Positions 1-8,749 of a DNA stretch of 46,564 nucleotides are shown in pieces. A program made the translations under genes and the position numbers. Position 1 is the first letter of the stretch. Each line of letters starts with the position of its first letter. Location: positions 1 through 46,564 of the forward strand of contig CALXJS010000004.1 of NCBI GenBank assembly GCA_944388685.1. Direction: 5' to 3'. The stretch comes from an uncultured Clostridia bacterium. Lineage in GTDB: Bacteria > Bacillota_A > Clostridia > TANB77 > CAG-508. The notes under the pieces were generated by a model, which was not told the DNA's origin, did no database searches, and saw nothing but the letters and a program-made list of their open reading frames with translations.

Positions 1-147
1 ACAGTTTTAGGAGAAGATAAAGAAAGGCATAATCATAGTGGAGGCATTCAATTATTAACACATAATAAAATTTCAAGAATAGATTTAACAGAATATGCAT
101 TTATAATGGCATTAACAAAATATATTAACGGAGAAAAATGGAGGTAA
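1..147 (+). CDS. C-terminal end of an unidentified protein (5' partial)
   Basis: Frame 1 is open from the window edge to a TAA at 145-147 and gives 48 residues, beginning TVLGEDKERHNHSGG and ending KYINGEKWR. The downstream HAD gene starts 2 nt after the stop, and its ribosome site (GGAGGT, 140-145) lies over these last codons. The two genes are therefore probably co-transcribed and translationally close. I do not recognise the family from this tail: no catalytic motif is visible and the start lies outside the window. No function is assigned. Confidence 0.7.
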   Translation, partial: TVLGEDKERHNHSGGIQLLTHNKISRIDLTEYAFIMALTKYINGEKWR

Positions 148-149
148 AA

Positions 150-752
150 ATGAAAATAGGAATTGATATAGATGATACAACATTTTTAACAGTAAAATCA
201 ATGTTAAAATATGCAGATAAATTTGAAGAAGAAATATCTGGAGTACCAACTAATAGAGACAGTTTTGGATTGATAAAAAATAGATATTATTTAAAAGTTT
301 TATATGGTTGGGATGAAAAAACAAAATTTGACTTTTTTGATAAGTATTATAAAAATGTATTAGAGGAATGCACAATGCTTCCTGATGCAAATAAAACAAT
401 TAGAAAATTGAAAGATGAAGGAGATACTATACATTTTGTAACAGCAAGATTAATGAATATTAAGAATTGTGATACTGAGGAAATTACTAAAAAGAGCTTG
501 AACGATTTTGGTATTCCATATGATAGCTTAAATTTGCATGTAAGTGATAAATTAAAATTTTTTAAAGAAAATAAAATTGATTTATGTATAGAAGATAGTT
601 ATGAAACTTGTAGAGAATTAACAGATAATGGTATTAAATCTATTTTAATGACAACAAAAATGAATGCTGATATTAATGATAAAGAAATTGTACGAGTAAA
701 TAATTGGAATGAAATTTATGACGAAGTAGAAAAATATAAAAATAATCTTTAA
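150..752 (+). CDS. HAD-family 5'-nucleotidase, NT5C/YqfW-like
   Basis: About 200 residues with the HAD phosphatase motifs. Motif I is DIDDT near residues 6-10 (nucleophile and acid/base Asp). Motif II is the Thr of FVTAR near residue 95. A Lys follows, and motif IV is CIEDS near residue 147. The helical cap between motifs I and II matches the 5'(3')-deoxyribonucleotidase (NT5C) superfamily, which dephosphorylates nucleoside monophosphates in the cytoplasm. The exact substrate cannot be read. An in-frame ATG at 138 overlaps the preceding gene and has no ribosome site. The ATG at 150 sits 4 nt after GGAGGT and is chosen. It follows the partial gene at 1-147 directly. Confidence 0.75.
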   Translation: MKIGIDIDDTTFLTVKSMLKYADKFEEEISGVPTNRDSFGLIKNRYYLKVLYGWDEKTKFDFFDKYYKNVLEECTMLPDANKTIRKLKDEGDTIHFVTARLMNIKNCDTEEITKKSLNDFGIPYDSLNLHVSDKLKFFKENKIDLCIEDSYETCRELTDNGIKSILMTTKMNADINDKEIVRVNNWNEIYDEVEKYKNNL

Positions 753-931
753 TTTTTGTTGCAATACCTAAAAAATTATGTTAAATTATAAACAACAGTT
801 GTAGCAAAAAAAGGCCAACTTGTACATACAATTCTTGCAATATATTGCTATAACTACATTTGAAACGGAAATAAGTAACTTTTTTGTGATAGACTTTTCG
901 AAAACGTCTCTCGCAAAGGAGCCATAAATAG

Positions 932-959
932 CAGATAAGAAATTATCTGTTATTTTTTT
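932..959 (+). terminator. Rho-independent terminator before mutY
   Basis: Perfect 7-bp stem (CAGATAA 932-938, TTATCTG 943-949) with a GAAA tetraloop and a run of T to 959. It lies about 180 nt after the nucleotidase stop. The rest of 753-1083 is AT-rich, and I see no riboswitch consensus or other gene in it. Confidence 0.7.
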
Positions 960-1083
960 GCGTGTTCGCTAGTTTTTATATTAGAAATCATATATAATAT
1001 AAAAAAGTATGTGAAAAAAGATATATAAAAATAGTTAGTATCACTAGAAAAATAAATAAAAAGTAAAGAAATAGAGAGAAAAA

Positions 1084-2122
1084 ATGAAACAAAAATTAAG
1101 AAAGATTGTAAAACCAATTGTAGAATGGTATCAAAATCAAGAAAAAACGTTGCCTTGGAAACAAGATAAAGAACCATATCATATATGGGTATCAGAAATT
1201 ATGTTACAACAAACAAGGATAGAAGCAGTTAAAAAATATTATACGAAGTTTATGAAAGAATTACCGACTATACAGGATTTAGCAGTAGTCGAAGAGGAAA
1301 AATTGTTAAAACTTTGGGAAGGATTAGGCTATTACAGTAGAGCAAGAAACTTAAAAAAAGCAGCTATACAAATAGAACAAGAATATGAAGGAAAGATGCC
1401 TACAAATTATGCAGAATTGTTAAAATTAGCAGGAATTGGAGAATATACAGCTGGTGCAATTGCATCAATTAGTTACAAAGAAAAAGTACCAGCAGTAGAT
1501 GGCAATGTATTAAGGGTAATTTCTCGCGTACTGGCAAGTAAAGAAGATGTATTATTGCCAGAAACGAAGAGAAAAATCACAAAAGCATTATTTGAGATTC
1601 TACCTGACGAGCCGGGAGATTTTAATGAAGGTTTAATGGAATTAGGAGAAAAAGTTTGTCTACCGAATACGGTTCCTTTGTGTGAAACATGTCCAATTCA
1701 AGAATTTTGTAAAGCACATAAAGAAAATCTAACAAAAGAAATACCTGTTAGAATAAAAAAGCAAAAACAAAAAATAGAAAAAAGAACGGTATTTATTTTA
1801 GAGTATCAAAATCATATGGCGATTAGAAAACGTGAAAAAACAGGAATATTAGCAAATTTGTATGAATTTCCAAATGTGATTCGGAGAAGTGGCAGAAGAG
1901 GAAATTCCAAAAATATTAGAACAATGGAACATGCAATTTAAAAACTTACTTGTAAAAAAACATGCAAAACATATATTTACTCATATAGAATGGGATATGA
2001 TTGTTTATGAAATAGAAATAAAGAATGAGTCAGAAGAATGGATATGGGTAACAGAAAAACAAATGGAAAAAGAATATCCATTACCGACAGCTTTTAAAAA
2101 ATTATTAACAAAAGAAACATAA
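1084..2122 (+). pseudogene. mutY: A/G-specific adenine glycosylase MutY, split by a frameshift
   Basis: MutY removes adenine mispaired with 8-oxoguanine or G. The first frame (1084-1941) holds catalytic Glu38 (SEIMLQQTR), the helix-hairpin-helix around LAGIGEYTAG, catalytic Asp139 (AVDGNV) and the iron-sulphur cysteines as C-X7-C-X2-C-X5-C. It reads into the NUDIX-like C-terminal domain at NLYEFPNV (to 1878) and then runs into unrelated codons. The matching continuation (FGEVAEEEIPK..., then KHIFTHIEWDM) is in the +1 frame from about 1880 to 2122. Moving by one base near 1878-1882 restores a normal full-length MutY. The glycosylase core is intact but the 8-oxoG-recognition domain is detached. 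This could be a real mutation or a sequencing/assembly error. Confidence 0.85.
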
Positions 2123-2205
2123 AAATAAAGAGAATATAAAAAAATCGATTCACACAACAAGTCATTAAATCAAGAATTGATGCAAAATAATCAAATAAGG
2201 GCAAT

Positions 2206-2355
2206 TTAATCAGGGTTTAAGGCAGCAAGTGTTGCTAGGGTATCTCCGAGTTGTGTAAAAAAAGCAGACAAAATAGCAAGTTCATCTTGAGACTTATCTT
2301 TTGCAATTTCGCAAGCAAGTAGAGAAATAAAATTAACAAAAGCACATGAATTCAT
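2206..2355 (-). CDS. Small DUF6774-like protein, 49 aa
   Basis: Minus-strand ORF starting MNSCAFVNFISLLACEIAK and ending AALNPD, with a TAA stop at 2208-2206. The layout (MNSCAF start, LACEIAK, then DELAILSAFFTQLGDTL) matches small clostridial proteins of the DUF6774 type. Their function is unknown to me. AGGTG lies 5 nt before the ATG. Just upstream, CTCATAT/ATATGAG (2364-2383) forms a 7-bp palindrome whose arm overlaps the ribosome site, so initiation may be structure-sensitive. The gene stands alone, opposite in direction to mutY and the NadR-like gene. Confidence 0.7.
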   Translation of the reverse strand: MNSCAFVNFISLLACEIAKDKSQDELAILSAFFTQLGDTLATLAALNPD

Positions 2356-2468
2356 AATAACACCTCATATAAAATTATATGAGAACATGAGTAAAAATGT
2401 TATGAAGAAGCAAAAAATTGATATGAAAAATTACTTATGGTATAATAAAGCAAAAAAAAGGAAGTAAA

Positions 2469-2519
2469 GGTTGAAAAATAATGTCAAAAGTTAATTCTTT
2501 TTCAATCAGATTTGTGCCT
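2469..2519 (+). repeat. Short copy of the GGTTGAAAAATAAT inverted-repeat element
   Basis: GGTTGAAAAATAAT (2469-2482) pairs with AATTCTTTTTCAATC (2493-2507), and CAGATTTGTGCCTT follows. The same left end, right end and CAGATTTG-GCC tail occur in the longer copy at 13787-13911. In both cases the similarity continues through the ribosome site (GAAAGGAA...) to the ATG of the next gene. The rest of 2356-2541 is AT-rich with no further gene. Confidence 0.6.
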
Positions 2520-2541
2520 TGTGAAAGGAATGAAATAAAAA

Positions 2542-3009
2542 ATGAAAATTGGATTTACTATTGGAAAATTTGCTCCATTACATAAAGGACATCAGTATTT
2601 AATTGAAAAAGGTATAAAAGAAATGGACGAATTTTATGTGATTGTATACGAGACAAGCGTCATGGATATACCGGTAGAGCAAAGAGCAAGCTGGATTAAA
2701 GAACTTTATCCAAATGTACATATTTTATTGGCAAAAAATCCGCCATCACAATATGGATTAGATGAAGAAAGTATAAAAATTCAGATGGATTATTTAAAAA
2801 AGATTATAAAAGATATTCCTGTTACCCATTTTTATAACAGTGAGCCATATGGAAAATTTATTGCAAAAGATTTACAGATAGAAGAGGTACAAGTTGACAG
2901 GCATCGAGAAAAATATGCCATTAGTGGAACAAAAATAAGAAAAAATGTAAATGAAAATAAACAATATATAGAAGAAATTGTATATAAAGAATTGAAACAA
3001 AAACAATAA
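2542..3009 (+). CDS. NadR-like nucleotidyltransferase domain protein
   Basis: 155 residues with the HxGH-type nucleotidyltransferase fold. FTIGKFAPLHKGH near residues 5-17 carries His14 and His17, and ISGTKIRKN near residue 127 is the second ATP-binding signature (ISGT-x-IR). This resembles the nicotinamide mononucleotide adenylyltransferase domain of NadR, which makes NAD from NMN and ATP. The C-terminal ribosylnicotinamide kinase domain of full NadR is absent, so this is a stand-alone transferase. The true substrate could be another nucleotide or phospho-alcohol. GAAAGGAATGAAAT lies upstream of the ATG. Confidence 0.7.
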   Translation: MKIGFTIGKFAPLHKGHQYLIEKGIKEMDEFYVIVYETSVMDIPVEQRASWIKELYPNVHILLAKNPPSQYGLDEESIKIQMDYLKKIIKDIPVTHFYNSEPYGKFIAKDLQIEEVQVDRHREKYAISGTKIRKNVNENKQYIEEIVYKELKQKQ

Positions 3010-3077
3010 ATTAAAACTGTTAAAGAAGTAAGTATAAAGAGTAATATATTAATGAAAAAATATTAAAAGGGGATTTT

Positions 3078-4532
3078 ATGAAAAAGATTTTAAAAATATT
3101 AGGAATATGTCTTTGTTGTTTAAGTATCTGCTTTATCTTATCAACAACAAAGGCTACAAATAAAAAAGCAGAATATGAAGAAAAAAGTATAGAGATATTA
3201 GGCATTACAATTAAATACCGAGATAAGGTATATTTTAATGGAGAAAATAATATTGTAACACAAGAACAAAAAGATACAAACAATATGTTAACTGGCGGAA
3301 TTTGCATCTTTTTAGTTATCTATTGGATAGTATTATTATTTATGTTTGAAAAAGAAGAACCATATAATTATACGTATGAAAATGCCGATGACTTAGAAAC
3401 ATTAAAAAAATATAATCCTATGGTAGCAGGCTCTTTTGTTGATAATCGACAAGTTTTATCAAGAGATGTTACAGCAGTTGTTTTAAACCTCATTCAAAAA
3501 GATGTTTTACATATGGAAATGAAACCAACCATGGAAGGAAAAGAGAACTATACTTATATGATTTCTAGAAATTCCAATGCAGATATAAGCAAATTAGATG
3601 AAATCGAAAAATATATATTAAGTTGGTTATTTGGTTATTATGAGCAAGAAGAAATTGATTTAATAGAAAAATTAAAAGAAATATCTAGAAGAAAAGATTT
3701 TCTAAAACACTTAAAAAAATTAGATAAAATGACACAAAACAAATTAAACACAATAGGAGCCAATATAAAATCTGTACCAGGATTTATTAGAAAAGCTAAT
3801 ATCATTTTGTTAATTATTGTTTGCATTATGGCAGTGATTCATATTGCAAATAATGGATTAAATATTCATATATATGAATCAACATTATTTATCTTGGGAT
3901 TTGTAGCAATAGGTGTTATTGTTATTTTGCCAGTAGTAGCACTTATCATTCATCTGTTCTTATTTGCCATTGTATTACTAAAAAAACTAATTAAGAGTCA
4001 AGCAGAAAGGCTTAGTGGTAAAAAAATTGTTTCCATGAGTTTAATGATATTGATATTTATGGCTATTTTTATAGGAATTGTCTACATGATAGCACCAAAT
4101 AAATATATTTGTTTAGACATTTTCATGATAGGAATGGCACTTTTAATTGTAAGAACAGACAATTTGATGACAAAACATAGTAAAGAAGCATTAAACGATT
4201 ATTACGCATTACGAGAGATAAAATATAAAATTTCAGAATATAGCTTGATAAAAGATGAACAAATCAATTATATGAAATTATGGGATGAATATCTAATTTA
4301 TGCGGTAGCATTTGGTATTCCAATCCAAATTGTAAATAAATTAAAAGAAACACATCAAGAAGATGAAGATATAGAATATTTATTAAAATGTGAAAACTTG
4401 TATTATATCTGCAAAGCGTATTTAGAAGTGATGTGGGATATGGAATTTAAAGAAAAGAAAAGCTGGTTTAGTGTTAAAGAGTTATTTAAGATAGAACCAG
4501 AAGAAGATCATTATAGAAGAAATGAAATATAG
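3078..4532 (+). CDS. DUF2207-like multi-pass membrane protein
   Basis: 484 residues. An N-terminal hydrophobic stretch (about 4-24) is followed by a short extracytoplasmic loop and a second membrane segment (about 73-92). A cytoplasmic block follows with KYNPMVAGSFVDNRQVLSRDVTAV, which is the conserved core of DUF2207 C-terminal regions. Further hydrophobic segments lie near residues 240-310 and 320-360. The C-terminal half has WDEYLIYAVAFGI, also typical of DUF2207. The usual long N-terminal beta-domain of the family is shortened here. Function is unknown. It follows the NadR-like gene by 68 nt behind GGGG. Confidence 0.6.
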   Translation: MKKILKILGICLCCLSICFILSTTKATNKKAEYEEKSIEILGITIKYRDKVYFNGENNIVTQEQKDTNNMLTGGICIFLVIYWIVLLFMFEKEEPYNYTYENADDLETLKKYNPMVAGSFVDNRQVLSRDVTAVVLNLIQKDVLHMEMKPTMEGKENYTYMISRNSNADISKLDEIEKYILSWLFGYYEQEEIDLIEKLKEISRRKDFLKHLKKLDKMTQNKLNTIGANIKSVPGFIRKANIILLIIVCIMAVIHIANNGLNIHIYESTLFILGFVAIGVIVILPVVALIIHLFLFAIVLLKKLIKSQAERLSGKKIVSMSLMILIFMAIFIGIVYMIAPNKYICLDIFMIGMALLIVRTDNLMTKHSKEALNDYYALREIKYKISEYSLIKDEQINYMKLWDEYLIYAVAFGIPIQIVNKLKETHQEDEDIEYLLKCENLYYICKAYLEVMWDMEFKEKKSWFSVKELFKIEPEEDHYRRNEI

Positions 4533-4545
4533 AAAATAATCAAAG

Positions 4546-4843
4546 GGACATATATAATGTCATTAAATTAAAGATTACAGTTCTGAATAAAAATTATTAA
4601 CCCAAAGTCATATTATTATATTTTATTCATTAAATGGCTGGCGTTACAGAATATACAAATTCTAATATTATAAAGCAGGCACTTCTCACAGCAAGTCTGA
4701 GATTCTCCTACTTGATAATATAAGAATTTGTAATATTCTTCCACTAGCACATTTAATCTCATAAAATATAATAATATGACTTTGGGTTTTATAAAAATAT
4801 TTAAAAGACTGTAATCTTTAATTTAATGACATTAGGTATGTCC
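4546..4843 (+). repeat. Long palindromic element, family A copy 1
   Basis: A nested inverted repeat fills most of the 439-nt gap before the ABC genes. GGACATA 4546-4552 pairs with 4837-4843, and 26 perfect bp at 4556-4581 pair with 4809-4834. Another 27 perfect bp at 4600-4626 pair with 4761-4787. The interior begins ATTAAATGGCTGGCGTTAC and contains ACAAATTCTAATATTA, with an imperfect complement on the right and a small hairpin in the middle (TCTCA...TGAGA). The same interior occurs at 35552-35737 (inverted) and 43088-43184 (deleted), but with different outer arms. No ORF and no transposase. Confidence 0.85.
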
Positions 4844-4936
4844 TTATTGATATATATATATAAGAAATTCTTAAGAAAAATTAAAAAATATTCATAAAGT
4901 ATTAAGAAAAAATCAATAGTAATTGCAATACATATA

Positions 4937-4945
4937 TGCTAGAAT
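4937..4945 (+). promoter_or_regulatory. Possible extended -10 promoter of the ABC exporter operon
   Basis: TGCTAGAAT is an extended -10 (TGn plus TAGAAT) 26 nt before the ATG at 4972. No good -35 is visible at the right spacing. Confidence 0.4.
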
Positions 4946-4971
4946 GAAGAAAAAACAAAAGGAGGATGAAT

Positions 4972-5877
4972 ATGGAAACCATATTAAAATGTGAAAACTT
5001 ATGTAAAACCTTTGGAAAAAGAAATATCCTAAAAAATGTTTCCTTAGAAATAAAAGAAGGCGACATTTTAGGATTTATTGGACCAAATGGTGCAGGAAAA
5101 ACAACAACCATAAAACTAATATTAGGCTTACAAAACATAACCAGTGGAAAAGTTACCATTAATGGTTATGATATCGAAAAAGAATTTACACATGCAATTA
5201 AAAGAGTAGGAGCCATTGTTGAAAATCCAGATATGTATATGTATTTATCAGGATATCAAAATTTAAAACTAGTTGCCAATTTATATAAAGGAATTACGAC
5301 AGAAAGAATTGATAAAGTTGTAAAATTGGTAAAATTAGAAAACAGAATTCATGATAAAGTATCAAAATATTCATTGGGAATGAGACAAAGATTAGGAATT
5401 GCACAAGCAATTTTACACAATCCAAATCTATTAATATTAGATGAGCCAACAAATGGGTTAGACCCAGAAGGCATTAAAGAAATGAGAGAATTGTTGGTAG
5501 AGTTGGCGACAAAAGAGAAAATGGCAATTCTAATTTCTAGCCACAATTTAGCAGAGTTAGACAATTTCTGTACAAAAGTATGTATTATCAAAAATGGAGA
5601 AGTAATTGAAACCAGTGAAATTTCTGCAATTAAGAAGGAAACAAGTCAAGACTTAAAACTATTTGAAGTAGATGATGCAAATCGTGTAAAAAATATAGTA
5701 AAAGAAATAGTTATAATAGATAAAAATACATTTAAAATCAATTTACCAAAAGAAGAGGTGCCAAATCTAATTACAGAATTAGTACAAAACAATGTAAAAA
5801 TTTATGAAGTAAAACAAGAAGAAAAAACGCTAGAAGATGCATTTTTTGAAAAGACAGGGGGGAATGTCATTGAATAG
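4972..5877 (+). CDS. ABC-2 type exporter, ATP-binding subunit
   Basis: 301 residues. Walker A is GPNGAGKTT near residue 39. The signature is YSLGMRQRLGIA near residue 134, Walker B is LLILDEPTNGLDP, and a switch His sits in SSHN. This is the CcmA/BcrA-like type that energises ABC-2 exporters of antibiotics, lipids or peptides at the cytoplasmic face. A short C-terminal regulatory region follows. An in-frame ATG at 4966 abuts GGAGG, so the ATG at 4972, 6 nt after it, is the better start. Its end overlaps the permease start, so the two genes are translationally coupled. Substrate unknown; self-protection or envelope stress are possible roles. Confidence 0.88.
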   Translation: METILKCENLCKTFGKRNILKNVSLEIKEGDILGFIGPNGAGKTTTIKLILGLQNITSGKVTINGYDIEKEFTHAIKRVGAIVENPDMYMYLSGYQNLKLVANLYKGITTERIDKVVKLVKLENRIHDKVSKYSLGMRQRLGIAQAILHNPNLLILDEPTNGLDPEGIKEMRELLVELATKEKMAILISSHNLAELDNFCTKVCIIKNGEVIETSEISAIKKETSQDLKLFEVDDANRVKNIVKEIVIIDKNTFKINLPKEEVPNLITELVQNNVKIYEVKQEEKTLEDAFFEKTGGNVIE

Positions 5878-7333
5878 TTTAGTAAAAAATGAGTTAATCA
5901 AAATATTTAAAAAGAAAACCATTTATATCACAATGGGGGTTATATTCCTATTGCTAATCTTTATGAACTGTATGTTTAAGTATGCCAATAATGGAAACAC
6001 AATAAACTATTATTTATATAGTGAAAACTATGTCCAATCTTTAAAAAGTGAATTAGAAACGCTAAATCCAGATAAACCAAGTGATGTAACCACATATATC
6101 AACATCTTATCAGATATACAATTAAGTGAAATTATGGAGCAACACGAAGACGCAGAATGGAAATTAGCAATTATTAATGAAAGAATTGCACCATATATAT
6201 CAGAAAGAAATACGTATCAATATGGAGCAGAAAAGAATGAGGAACAAGTAGAAATCATCAATCAAGAAATTGATGAATTGCTTGCAAAATTGGATGAAAA
6301 TGATTGGAAATATTTTGCAAAAGAAGATTTAGCACAAGCAGAACAACAAATAGAAGAATTAAATCGTCAAAAAGAACAAACAGAAGATACAGCAGTTATA
6401 AAAAATATAGATAGTCAAATACAAACAGCTGAAACGGAAAAAGAAATTGCAGAATACCGAATAAATAAAGAAATCCCATATGGAAATGACTATTTAAATA
6501 GGGCGATTTCAAATTTACAAATGGCAAATTCTAATTTAGTAAATTTTGGAAATGCGGACGAATTAGCATATCAAGAAAAACTAGAATATAATAGTTACTT
6601 AGAAGTCCAAGCAGAAAGTCGATATATATTAGATACGGGAAATGATATTAACAATTCTGATAGTCTAAAAGGAATTTTGCAAAACTTCTATTCACAATTT
6701 GGAATTTTCCTAATCGTAGTAGTTGTTATGATAGCAGGAACCATTGTAAGTGAAGAATTTAATAAAGGTACAATAAAATTGCTATTGGTAAAACCATATA
6801 CGAGAAACAAAATCTTAATGGCAAAAGCGATTACAACATTAATTATGATTATCTTTATTATTATTGTGACATTGCTAATGGAAATTCTAATAGGTGGTGT
6901 TATATTTGGATTTGATAGTTTATCAGAACCAGTTGTCGCCTATAACTTTAATACCAACACAATCCAAGAAATGAATATATTTGCAAATTTAGGAATACAA
7001 ACATTAACACAATTGCCAATGATTATTTTATTAGCAATACTTGCATTTGCTATTAGTACTATATTCTCAAATAGTACACTTGCTATAACCATTTCTTTAT
7101 TAGGATATATGTCATCAAGTATTATTAATCAATTAGCAATTGGATATGATTTACAGTTCTTAAAATATTTTGTTACCATGAATTGGGATTTAAGCATGTA
7201 TCTATATGGTGGTTTACCATACATGGAAGGTATGAGTATGCTATTATCTATCTTAATTTGTGTAGCATATTTCTTAATTATGATGATACCAACATTTATT
7301 GTGTTTAAAAAGAGAAATATTAAAAATATCTAG
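5864..7333 (+). CDS. ABC-2 type exporter, permease subunit with extracytoplasmic coiled coil
   Basis: About 490 residues. One membrane helix near residues 20-38 is followed by a long extracytoplasmic region (about 45-275). That region contains a Glu/Gln-rich coiled coil (AEQQIEELNRQKEQTEDTA). Five to six C-terminal helices follow, with FNKGTIKLLLVKPYTR between the first two, a typical ABC-2 coupling segment. It pairs with the preceding ATPase and overlaps its last codons. A GGGGGG ribosome site (5857-5862) is only 1 nt before the ATG at 5864 but 7 nt before an in-frame TTG at 5870, so the true start may be TTG. Substrate not deducible. Confidence 0.85.
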   Translation: MSLNSLVKNELIKIFKKKTIYITMGVIFLLLIFMNCMFKYANNGNTINYYLYSENYVQSLKSELETLNPDKPSDVTTYINILSDIQLSEIMEQHEDAEWKLAIINERIAPYISERNTYQYGAEKNEEQVEIINQEIDELLAKLDENDWKYFAKEDLAQAEQQIEELNRQKEQTEDTAVIKNIDSQIQTAETEKEIAEYRINKEIPYGNDYLNRAISNLQMANSNLVNFGNADELAYQEKLEYNSYLEVQAESRYILDTGNDINNSDSLKGILQNFYSQFGIFLIVVVVMIAGTIVSEEFNKGTIKLLLVKPYTRNKILMAKAITTLIMIIFIIIVTLLMEILIGGVIFGFDSLSEPVVAYNFNTNTIQEMNIFANLGIQTLTQLPMIILLAILAFAISTIFSNSTLAITISLLGYMSSSIINQLAIGYDLQFLKYFVTMNWDLSMYLYGGLPYMEGMSMLLSILICVAYFLIMMIPTFIVFKKRNIKNI

Positions 7334-7356
7334 AATTGCAAAAATTATGTAAATAT

Positions 7357-7398
7357 AAACAAGGAAGAAGTTCTCGATTGAGGGCTTTTTCCTTGTTT
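7357..7398 (+). terminator. Probable terminator of the ABC operon
   Basis: AAACAAGGAA (7357-7366) pairs with TTCCTTGTTT (7389-7398), with a 22-nt loop ending in GGGC and T5. It lies shortly after the permease stop. The long loop makes this moderate. Confidence 0.5.
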
Positions 7399-7535
7399 AA
7401 AAAGATTACCTTATGCTAACAATTACATTGATTGAATGATTAGCCAATAATTTTAAACATCCTTAATACATTTTATTGTAAAATCCTAAAAAATGGTATA
7501 TAGTTATAATGAAAAAAGTTAAAGGAGCGTGTTTT

Positions 7536-8630
7536 ATGAATTATCCAGAAAACTTAAAAAAAGGAGACACCATAGGAATATGTGCACCATCAGGAGGTAT
7601 AACCAAAGAATCTGGTATCAAAAAACTAGAATTAGCAGAAAAACAATTGCAAGAAATGGGATATAAGATACTAGAAACAGAAAGTGTTAGAAAAGAAGAA
7701 AAAGGAAGAAGTGCCTCAGGAGAACAAAGAGCAAAAGAATTAATGGAATTACTAGAAAATAATGATGTAAAACTAATTATATTTGCAACAGGTGGCGATT
7801 TCTTAGTAGAAATGTTACCATATTTAGACTTTGAAAAAATCAAAACATTAAAACCAAAATGGATGCAAGGATTTTCAGACATAACAGGTATTAATTATTT
7901 GTGGAATACCATGTTAGAAATTCCAACCATTTATTGTCAAACAATAAAAGATTATGCGATGAGACCATTATTTAGAAATTTAACAGATGCATTAAAAATC
8001 GCAAGTGGAGAAGAAATTGTGCAAACCTCTTTTGAAAAACATGAAAAAATTATTGATTTTAGAATAGAAGAACCACAGGAAACACTTGAAAACCAAGAGA
8101 GTATAGAAGAATTTAGTAAGGAAAGTGAAGAACTAGAACAACAAGAATTAGAAAAAGACTATGAATTAACAGAAGAAACAAAATGGATAAATTTAAACAA
8201 TGAAGAGAAAATAGAGTTTACAGGAAGAGCCATTGGCGGATGCTTAGATTGTGTAAAGACCTTTATTGGAACCAAATATGATAATGTAAAAAATTATATT
8301 GAAAAATATAAACGAGATGGTATTATATGGTTTTTAGAGGTGTTTGAAATGAGTACACCTACATTGTATTTAACTTTATGGCAAATGAAACAAGCAGGCT
8401 ATTTTGAGAATTGCAATGGCATTATTTTTGGTAGACCATTATTTATTAGGAATGATTATGATACAGACTTTAATCAAACAGTAAAAGATGTTTTAGGAGA
8501 TTTAAACATTCTAATTATTTGTGATGCAGATATCGGTCACGTTGCTCCTCAATTTGCAATGGTAAATGGGGCAATACTAGAGATTACATCACAAAATGGA
8601 AAAGGAACGGTAAAGACATATCAAAAGTAA
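7536..8630 (+). CDS. LD-carboxypeptidase family protein (peptidase S66, LdcA/MccF-like)
   Basis: About 364 residues. The N-terminal KKGDTIGICAPSGG is the usual start of S66 proteins. The nucleophile Ser is in GFSDITG near residue 118, the catalytic Glu in WFLEVFE, and the His in DIGHVAPQ near the C-terminus. Family members cleave the L-Lys/DAP-D-Ala bond of recycled muropeptides or inactivate microcin C-type compounds. A Glu-rich insert of about 40 residues (around 180-220) sits between Ser and Glu, which is unusual. An ATG at 7509 lacks a ribosome site; the ATG at 7536 follows AAAGGAG and gives the family-like N-terminus. It is a monocistronic cytoplasmic enzyme. Confidence 0.82.
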   Translation: MNYPENLKKGDTIGICAPSGGITKESGIKKLELAEKQLQEMGYKILETESVRKEEKGRSASGEQRAKELMELLENNDVKLIIFATGGDFLVEMLPYLDFEKIKTLKPKWMQGFSDITGINYLWNTMLEIPTIYCQTIKDYAMRPLFRNLTDALKIASGEEIVQTSFEKHEKIIDFRIEEPQETLENQESIEEFSKESEELEQQELEKDYELTEETKWINLNNEEKIEFTGRAIGGCLDCVKTFIGTKYDNVKNYIEKYKRDGIIWFLEVFEMSTPTLYLTLWQMKQAGYFENCNGIIFGRPLFIRNDYDTDFNQTVKDVLGDLNILIICDADIGHVAPQFAMVNGAILEITSQNGKGTVKTYQK

Positions 8631-8749
8631 CAAAAAAATTATAAAAAAATACTATAATAGTGGAAACATGTAAATAGTTTTTGATATAATGAAGCAAAAA
8701 CGAGACATTAATGATAAATTTTGTTAAAAACGGAAAGGAAAGTGATACG

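Noticed and set aside
753..1083. Possible riboswitch before mutY
   Set aside because: GAAACGGAAAT and GCAAAGGAGCC looked suggestive, but I could match no known riboswitch core; only a simple terminator is supported.
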